A stretch of DNA of 64,000 nt from Chitinophaga sp. GbtcB8. GTDB lineage: Bacteria > Bacteroidota > Bacteroidia > Chitinophagales > Chitinophagaceae. A model generated the notes under the pieces. It searched no databases. It was given only the letters and a program-made list of their open reading frames with translations, and was not told where the DNA came from. Below, piece by piece: positions 59,014 through 64,000 of this stretch. A program made the position numbers and the translations under genes. The DNA lies in contig NZ_JAGXJN010000034.1 of NCBI RefSeq assembly GCF_019091455.1, positions 40,240 to 104,239 on the forward strand, in the 5' to 3' direction. The number at the start of each line of letters is the position of its first letter. The stretch's first letter is position 1.

Positions 59014-60708
59014 TTACCTTTTAATTTTCTCCGGAAGGCAGCAGTGGATCAAAAAGGCCAGTATTATTACCAGCCCGCAGCCTATTACGTTCAGCCACAG
59101 GAAGGATACGATGTCCCATTTATAAATGGTGATGATCAATGCTTCTGAAATAACTGCGCTCCAGAACGTGGCCGTCCCTCCTAACCGCTTAATATAAAAG
59201 GCTATCATAAAAATGCCCAGTATTACCCCGTAGAACAGGGAGCCCAATACATTCACCGCTTCTATTAAGCTTCCCAGCTGGCTGGCAAACTGTGCTACCA
59301 CTATACAGAAAATGCCCCAGATGAGCGTCCACCATTTGGATACTTTCAGATAATGTTCATCCGAATCATCTTTGTTCACCATGCGTTTGTACACATCCAC
59401 TACGGTAGTGGATGCCAGCGAATTTAACGCCGCTGCCACACTGCCCCAGGAGGCCAGGAAGATAATGGCGATCAGCAATCCCACCAATCCCTTTGGCAGG
59501 TTATGCACTACAAAGTGCAGAAAAATATAGTTGGTATCATTATCATCCGCCGCAGGATCGGCTTTTTTGATCAGCTTAACGGCTTGTTCCCGGAGGCTGG
59601 CAGCAGCAGATTCCGTAGCCTGTAAGTTACGCTGGGTGGCACGTACCGTGTTTTCATCCTTAGCGGCTAAAGCATCAGCCAGCGCCTTCACCTGCTGTTG
59701 TTTAACGGCAGCCAGTTCATTATAATGGGCCTCCAGTTTTTTGAGCGCAGGCCCCTGTGCAGACTGGTAGGTTTTATCCAGCTGTGCTTCATTAAAGAAA
59801 ATGGGCGAACGGAAATACAGGTAAAACACAAATACCAGCGCGCCTATTAACAGTATCAGGAATTGCATAGGCACTTTCACCAGCCCGTTCATAAGTAATC
59901 CCAGCCGGCTTTCTGTAACAGAACGCGCGGTGAGATAGCGCCCTACCTGCGACTGATCTGTACCAAAATAAGATAACGCCAGGAAAAACCCGCCTATTAC
60001 ACCGCTCCATATGTTGTAGCGGTCTTTCCAGTCAAAATCAGTCACCACCACATTCAGGCGGTCCATTTTACCGGCTACATGTAATGCGTCGCTGAAGCCA
60101 ATATCCTTTGGCAGCAAATGCACCACCATCCAGCCGGCCAGGAACATACCGGTGAATACGATTGCCAGCTGCAATGTTTGCGTATAACTAACGGCCTTTG
60201 TACCACCGGACATGGTATAAATGATGAGCACTCCGCCCATTACAATATTGGTCCAGTAAATATTCCAGCCCAGCAGGCTGCTGAGAATGATAGATGGCGC
60301 GTAAATGCTGATGCCCGTGGAGAGTCCTCTTTGCACCAGGAATAAAATAGAGGTTAGGGTGCGCGTTTTCAGATCAAACCGCTGCTCCAGGAACTCATAG
60401 GCGGTAAATACCTTCAGCTTATGGAAAATGGGGACAAAGGTAATGCACAGCACCACCATGGCCAGCGGCAGGCCAAAGTAATATTGAACAAAACGCATCC
60501 CGTCCGTATAGGCCTGACCGGGAGCAGAGATAAAGGTAATAGCGCTGGCCTGCGTACCAATAATGGACAATAATACAATGTACCAGGGCATAGACTGGTT
60601 ACCCAGGAAATAACTGTGTATGTTTTTTTGCCCCCGGCTTTTCCATACACCGTATAAAATAATTACAGCTAAAGTTGCGGATAGGACTATCCAATCCAGT
60701 ACACTCAT
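59014..60708 (-). CDS. Sodium:solute symporter family protein
   Basis: A 564-residue transporter with about thirteen helices of the SSS family: WIVLSATLAVIILYGVWKSRGQKNIHSYFLGNQSMPWYIVLLSIIGTQASAITFISAPGQAY at the start and SWGSVAAALNSLASTTVVDVYKRM in the middle. A loop of about 90 residues (ALKKLEAHYNELAAVKQQ...) rich in Ala, Lys and Glu, likely coiled coil, lies between helices and is characteristic of a Bacteroidota subgroup. Start ATG 60708 overlaps the stop of a 38-residue gene. It lies downstream of a PIG-L deacetylase, suggesting uptake of a deacetylated sugar or glycoside. Confidence 0.9.
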   Translation of the reverse strand: MSVLDWIVLSATLAVIILYGVWKSRGQKNIHSYFLGNQSMPWYIVLLSIIGTQASAITFISAPGQAYTDGMRFVQYYFGLPLAMVVLCITFVPIFHKLKVFTAYEFLEQRFDLKTRTLTSILFLVQRGLSTGISIYAPSIILSSLLGWNIYWTNIVMGGVLIIYTMSGGTKAVSYTQTLQLAIVFTGMFLAGWMVVHLLPKDIGFSDALHVAGKMDRLNVVVTDFDWKDRYNIWSGVIGGFFLALSYFGTDQSQVGRYLTARSVTESRLGLLMNGLVKVPMQFLILLIGALVFVFYLYFRSPIFFNEAQLDKTYQSAQGPALKKLEAHYNELAAVKQQQVKALADALAAKDENTVRATQRNLQATESAAASLREQAVKLIKKADPAADDNDTNYIFLHFVVHNLPKGLVGLLIAIIFLASWGSVAAALNSLASTTVVDVYKRMVNKDDSDEHYLKVSKWWTLIWGIFCIVVAQFASQLGSLIEAVNVLGSLFYGVILGIFMIAFYIKRLGGTATFWSAVISEALIITIYKWDIVSFLWLNVIGCGLVIILAFLIHCCLPEKIKR

Positions 60709-60821
60709 GAGAATGTTTTGGTGAATAAAAAGAATAACAGGATCAGTACAGCCAGCCAGACAGTCACCAACAGGTACCAGATCCACCATGCGCTGAATAA
60801 AGGTGGCTTTTCATTTTCCAT
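60705..60821 (-). CDS. 38-residue single-pass membrane protein coupled to the symporter
   Basis: A small gene: MENEKPPLFSAWWIWYLLVT... with one membrane helix (about 12-36, very rich in Trp and Leu) and a short basic end. Its TGA overlaps the symporter ATG in an ATGA arrangement, so the two are translationally coupled. Small partner subunits are known for other sodium:solute symporters (for example YhdT-type proteins), which supports a similar role here. Short length limits confidence. Confidence 0.6.
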   Translation of the reverse strand: MENEKPPLFSAWWIWYLLVTVWLAVLILLFFLFTKTFS

Positions 60822-60837
60822 GAACAGGAATTACAGG

Positions 60838-60930
60838 TAATTACGAATGATCAAACATGGTTTCCTTTACATGATAATCCGTAATTGAATTAAGAATACA
60901 TTCCTTAGCTATTTCATTTCATAATTGAAT
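60838..60930. repeat. Intergenic word-repeat, family C
   Basis: TAATTACGAATGATCAAACA and TAATCCGTAATTGAATTAAG, with similar words near 60925. Same word family as at 1617-1750 and 28125-28230. Confidence 0.5.
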
Positions 60931-61095
60931 CTATCTTCTTCTCAGCAATCCTCCCCCTAAAAGCCCCAGCGCCAAACCAATGAACAGGCCTACCTGCACA
61001 CGTTTGATCACAATGCCTATAATAAGGCCCAGCGCTATACACAAACCGGCGGCAATCGTAAGGCGGGGGCGGTTTTCCTCGTGCTTTTTACTCAT
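60931..61095 (-). CDS. 54-residue two-helix membrane protein
   Basis: A small gene starting one base after the PIG-L gene stop: MSKKHEENRPRL, then two hydrophobic helices (about 12-30 and 35-50) separated by KRVQ, ending LLRRR. The positions of charged residues (basic ends, short basic loop) fit a hairpin in the inner membrane. Its spacing to the deacetylase gene indicates co-transcription. Family unknown. Confidence 0.6.
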   Translation of the reverse strand: MSKKHEENRPRLTIAAGLCIALGLIIGIVIKRVQVGLFIGLALGLLGGGLLRRR

Positions 61096-61096
61096 A

Positions 61097-63577
61097 TTAC
61101 TTTTTTGCCGAAATAAGATTTACAAATAAGCGGTATGCACCGGGCACACCAGCAGGCAGCTCACGGAAAAAGGCCAGGGAAGTGTATACATACCTGCCTT
61201 TACCATAATTAGCCACCAGGGTGCTGCCATCCAGCGGCTGCTCCCCTTTATCGTTCATGGCAAACAGCCTGCGGTATTCAGAAGCTGCATTTACCGTAAA
61301 GTATAAACCCCGCTCCTGCACCCAGCCGTCAAAGTCCTGCTGCGTGATCTGGTTGGGATAATGCATTACTTCGTCATTCGGTTGCAGCCAGGTAACTTTC
61401 GCATTTTCATCTGTAACCCGGTCGCCACGGGAAAGGCTAAACGGATATGGTCCCAGCTGGCTGGTAACCAGCGGTCCTACGGTATTGTACTGTATTAGCA
61501 GGGTGCCGCCGTTCTTAACATATTCCATTAAGCGGGGCTGCCAGTATTTTAAACGTTCATTGGTATTGTAGGCACGTACGCCTGCAATAATAGCATCGTA
61601 TTGCTGCAGGTGTCCGCCCATGATATCCTTCTCATCCAGCAGGGTTACTTCATAACCTACCTGCTGCAGGGAAGCGGCCACCAGGTCGCCTGCGCCGGCA
61701 ATGTAGCCCAGCTTGTTGCCATTGTGTTTTAAACGCAGGCTTACTACCCGTGCTGCTGCCGGCGGAAACAGGGTAATGGGCGGAATATGATCGTAGTGAA
61801 TAGTTTGCAGGCTTTGCGTATAAACGTGACCGTTTACGGTAGCAGCTACGTTAAACGTATCTACCCGGCTGTTATTACCATTCATTTGCACCGGTACCAG
61901 GTTAAACAGCACTTCGGTTTCATCGCCTTTATGGTTAAGCGTAAAGGACTGTTGTTCCGGGCTGGCTTTAAACCCACTGGGCACCTGCAGCTGTACGGTA
62001 CCGTTAGTACCATCTGCCATAGCTTTCAGCTTTACGGTTACCGGCTGTGCCTGAGGTTCTGTGAAAATGAATACCTGAGTATTCAGGTTAGCTACCACAG
62101 GGGGCGCTATTACCAGCGGCTCATACACCTCTCCCTTTACAGGATCAGTATGTTTGTATTGCAGTGGGCGTTGTACCGTAAAGGCCTGCCCGTCAATTTC
62201 CAAATGAATGGCAGCCTGTAGTGCAGGTATATTTTCCGGGCGGCCTACCAGCTGCTGATCTGCTATCATGTACATACCCAGCGGGTGCGGGGCAGCCAGC
62301 CAGTAAGGCTGTGATAAAGCGGTATTAGCCGGTACCGTGATCATTTGCGGAATGCTCACAAACTGGTCAAACTCCAGCTGTTTATTCAAAGTAGTATCCT
62401 TGTCCTGCTGCTGAATGCTTTGCAGGCGTACCGGTACATGGCTGTTATTGATCAGCTGCACGCTGGCCTGTAGTGGCTTCCCGGGCACGGTTTCAGCGGT
62501 GGTGCTGTAAGCCTCCATCCATAAACCGGCGCAGGCCAGCACCAGCTGTTCTGTTTCTTTCAGCTTCTGCGTTTTCCAGTAGCTATCCGGTAAGGCGGTA
62601 ATGGCTTTTCGTATAGCCAGCAGCGCGGGTACGGATGCTGCGGGATCTTCTACCTGGTAACTGGTTATCACTTTATCTACCATTTCCCCAATGGCCTTAC
62701 CGCCGCCGGGTACACGTTCCCAGGAGGTGTTAACACCGTCCATCAGGCTTTGTTTAGGTGCATCGCCCTGGATAGTGGTAAAGTATTCCAGGGAGCTGCC
62801 ACGGGAGGCCGCTACGCCAAAACCCTGGCTTTTGTGCTGGGAGCGGCTTTCAGCGGCTATTTCCCCATATCCCCTGCCCAGCAGCACGTTAAAGGCGCCT
62901 ACATCTATTTTATATTGATCGGGTGCGGTAGTATTATTACCCCCAAAGTTGAAGGTGTTCCATAACAGGCGTTTGGCCTGCCAGGGTTTTACGTATTTCA
63001 GCTGTTCCGGAAAACGTTTAGGATCTGCAGCAGCGGCAAAAGCTTCTGCGGCCAGCATAGCGGAACCGGTATGGTGCCCATGCCCTGCCCTGCTATCTGC
63101 CGGGAAACGGCAAATGATCACATCCGGCTGGAACTGGCGGATCACCCATACTGCATCGGCCAGGATCTTTTCCCGGTCCCAGATGGAAAAAGTTTCCTGC
63201 GGGTTCTTGGAAAAGCCGAAGTCCTGCGCACGGGTAAAGAACTGTTCTGCGCCATCAATGCGGCGGGCAGCCAGCAGCTCCTGGGTACGGATCAGGCCTA
63301 ATAGCTCTCCCTGCTCATTCCCTACCAGGTTTTGCCCGCCATCACCACGGGTGAGTGACAGGTAACCGGTGCGGTATAATTTCTCCTTAGCCAGGTAACC
63401 CAGCAGGCGGGTATTTTCATCATCCGGATGAGCGGCCATGTATAACACGCTGCCCAGGGTATCCAGTTTACGGAGCTGTAATTTTATATCTGCGGCATTC
63501 AACACAGGCGAGGGCTGCGCCCATGCGGTTAATTGAGCCGCCAGGGCGGTAAGTAATAAGCTGATCCTTACAAGCAT
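61097..63577 (-). CDS. PIG-L family deacetylase, large form
   Basis: An 826-residue exported enzyme. Signal peptide about 1-20. The PIG-L domain (about 35-270) has the zinc motif AHPDDE (about 49-54) and the later histidine motif GHGHHTG (about 170), with QNLVGNEQGE and RTQELLAARRIDGAEQFF between. PIG-L enzymes deacetylate N-acetylglucosaminyl groups. The central part (about 350-600) is strand-rich and Ig-like; the C-terminal part (about 610-826) has a glutamine-amidotransferase-like fold (VRAYNTNERLKYWQPRLMEYVKNGGTLLIQYN). It is followed by small membrane genes and a symporter. Confidence 0.88.
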   Translation of the reverse strand: MLVRISLLLTALAAQLTAWAQPSPVLNAADIKLQLRKLDTLGSVLYMAAHPDDENTRLLGYLAKEKLYRTGYLSLTRGDGGQNLVGNEQGELLGLIRTQELLAARRIDGAEQFFTRAQDFGFSKNPQETFSIWDREKILADAVWVIRQFQPDVIICRFPADSRAGHGHHTGSAMLAAEAFAAAADPKRFPEQLKYVKPWQAKRLLWNTFNFGGNNTTAPDQYKIDVGAFNVLLGRGYGEIAAESRSQHKSQGFGVAASRGSSLEYFTTIQGDAPKQSLMDGVNTSWERVPGGGKAIGEMVDKVITSYQVEDPAASVPALLAIRKAITALPDSYWKTQKLKETEQLVLACAGLWMEAYSTTAETVPGKPLQASVQLINNSHVPVRLQSIQQQDKDTTLNKQLEFDQFVSIPQMITVPANTALSQPYWLAAPHPLGMYMIADQQLVGRPENIPALQAAIHLEIDGQAFTVQRPLQYKHTDPVKGEVYEPLVIAPPVVANLNTQVFIFTEPQAQPVTVKLKAMADGTNGTVQLQVPSGFKASPEQQSFTLNHKGDETEVLFNLVPVQMNGNNSRVDTFNVAATVNGHVYTQSLQTIHYDHIPPITLFPPAAARVVSLRLKHNGNKLGYIAGAGDLVAASLQQVGYEVTLLDEKDIMGGHLQQYDAIIAGVRAYNTNERLKYWQPRLMEYVKNGGTLLIQYNTVGPLVTSQLGPYPFSLSRGDRVTDENAKVTWLQPNDEVMHYPNQITQQDFDGWVQERGLYFTVNAASEYRRLFAMNDKGEQPLDGSTLVANYGKGRYVYTSLAFFRELPAGVPGAYRLFVNLISAKK

Positions 63578-63604
63578 GTTGTTGATTCGTGGTTTTCAGA
63601 TGGT

Positions 63605-63612
63605 CAAAAATA
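63605..63612 (-). promoter_or_regulatory. -7 box of the PIG-L operon
   Basis: TATTTTTG on the minus strand, a full TAnnTTTG match, about 28 bases upstream of ATG 63577. No -33 element at normal distance was found. Confidence 0.45.
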
Positions 63613-63686
63613 AGCATTAAATGTGCGAATGCACCGGTGGTATGCCGTCAAATGTGAGAATGGACCGATAAAGGGATGAGTGGAGA

Positions 63687-64000
63687 TCACTTCTTAAACA
63701 TAAAGTACACGGCTGCCAGTATAAACACAAAGGAAACCAGGTAATTCCAGCGCAAAGGCTCTTTCAGGTAAAACACGGCAAACAGGCAAAACACGCTCAG
63801 GGTAACGATTTCCTGGATGGTTTTCAGCTGGAAACCGCTAAACCCTTCCTGTGATCCCAAACGATTGGCCGGCACCATAAAACAATATTCAAAAAAGGCA
63901 ATGCCCCAGCAAATGAGGATCACCTTCCACAACGCCTTATCCTGGTGTTTGAGATGCCCGTACCAGGCAAAGGTCATACAGGTGTTGGATACGATGAGGA
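63687..64000 (-). CDS. DUF486 family membrane protein (5' end outside the window)
   Basis: The frame remains open to the right edge of the window, so the gene is cut. The visible part is over 100 residues with four hydrophobic segments: LIVSNTCMTFAWYGHLKHQDKALWKVILICWGIAFFEYCFMVPANRLG...FSGFQLKTIQEIVTLSVFCLFAVFYLKEPLRWNYLVSFVFILAAVYFMFKK. This is the DUF486 pattern (distant relative of small drug/metabolite transporters). Only about ten residues are missing if the length is typical. An internal ATG at 63977 would truncate the first helix. Confidence 0.85.
   Translation of the reverse strand, partial: LIVSNTCMTFAWYGHLKHQDKALWKVILICWGIAFFEYCFMVPANRLGSQEGFSGFQLKTIQEIVTLSVFCLFAVFYLKEPLRWNYLVSFVFILAAVYFMFKK

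Overview
The window is chromosomal DNA from a member of the Bacteroidota, most likely a Chitinophaga-like genus of the Chitinophagaceae. The evidence is direct: two very large secreted proteins end in type IX secretion (T9SS) sorting domains, promoters fit the Bacteroidota TTTG / TAnnTTTG pattern, and several families are typical of the phylum (DUF4252 pair behind an ECF sigma factor, DUF1599, DUF2911, two-part FtsX-type ABC permeases of about 800 residues, DUF721 near recF). I see no rRNA, tRNA, CRISPR array, insertion sequence or prophage, so this looks like ordinary chromosome with some lineage-specific genes.

Layout. 0-4.6 kb: a TolC-like half protein, a small secreted esterase, a gluconate-2-dehydrogenase subunit-3 protein, a GT2 glycosyltransferase and an acyltransferase, possibly the edge of an exopolysaccharide locus. 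4.8-17.5 kb: two giant paralogous T9SS proteins (1974 and 2117 residues) with an esterase head, many Fn3/Ig domains and a thrice-repeated module of about 180 residues; one carries an extra PA14 domain. 17.7-19.4 kb: the GMC oxidoreductase that probably partners the subunit-3 protein 15 kb away. 19.6-23.2 kb (minus): EVE protein, LutA-like protein, ribH, TPR membrane protein, pdhA. 23.4-26.9 kb: recF and a DUF721/DciA-like gene, separated by an AraC regulator and a hydrolase. 27.0-29.2 kb (minus): ECF sigma, membrane protein and two DUF4252 proteins. 29.6-32.0 and 41.6-44.0 kb: two FtsX-type permeases sharing an upstream palindrome. 32.4-34.1 kb: AraC regulator and nitroreductase. 34.1-41.4 kb: DppB permease, DoxX-type protein, DUF1599, folP, cdaA, FKBP lipoprotein, DHH phosphoesterase and ndk.

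44.2-64 kb: a CheD-like protein with a GF..AS repeat tail, pyruvate carboxylase, xerD between inverted intergenic repeats, then the most system-like part. This is a four-gene plus-strand set (small acidic protein with a CPSYCP end, multi-TM protein, histidine kinase, NarL-type regulator) facing a minus-strand gene across 734 bp that holds two near-identical bipartite palindromes. Beyond it lie a DUF2911 protein, an unrecognised three-gene set (duplicated Cys-containing modules, DUF1360, CCGKK protein), and a PIG-L deacetylase / sodium symporter operon with two tiny membrane-protein genes.

A further theme is the spacer DNA. At least a dozen spacers hold clusters of short near-repeats of one 'word' followed by its reverse complement; the word differs between loci, and no listed feature type explains them. 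Starts were moved downstream where the open frame began inside a -7 box or inside such a repeat.
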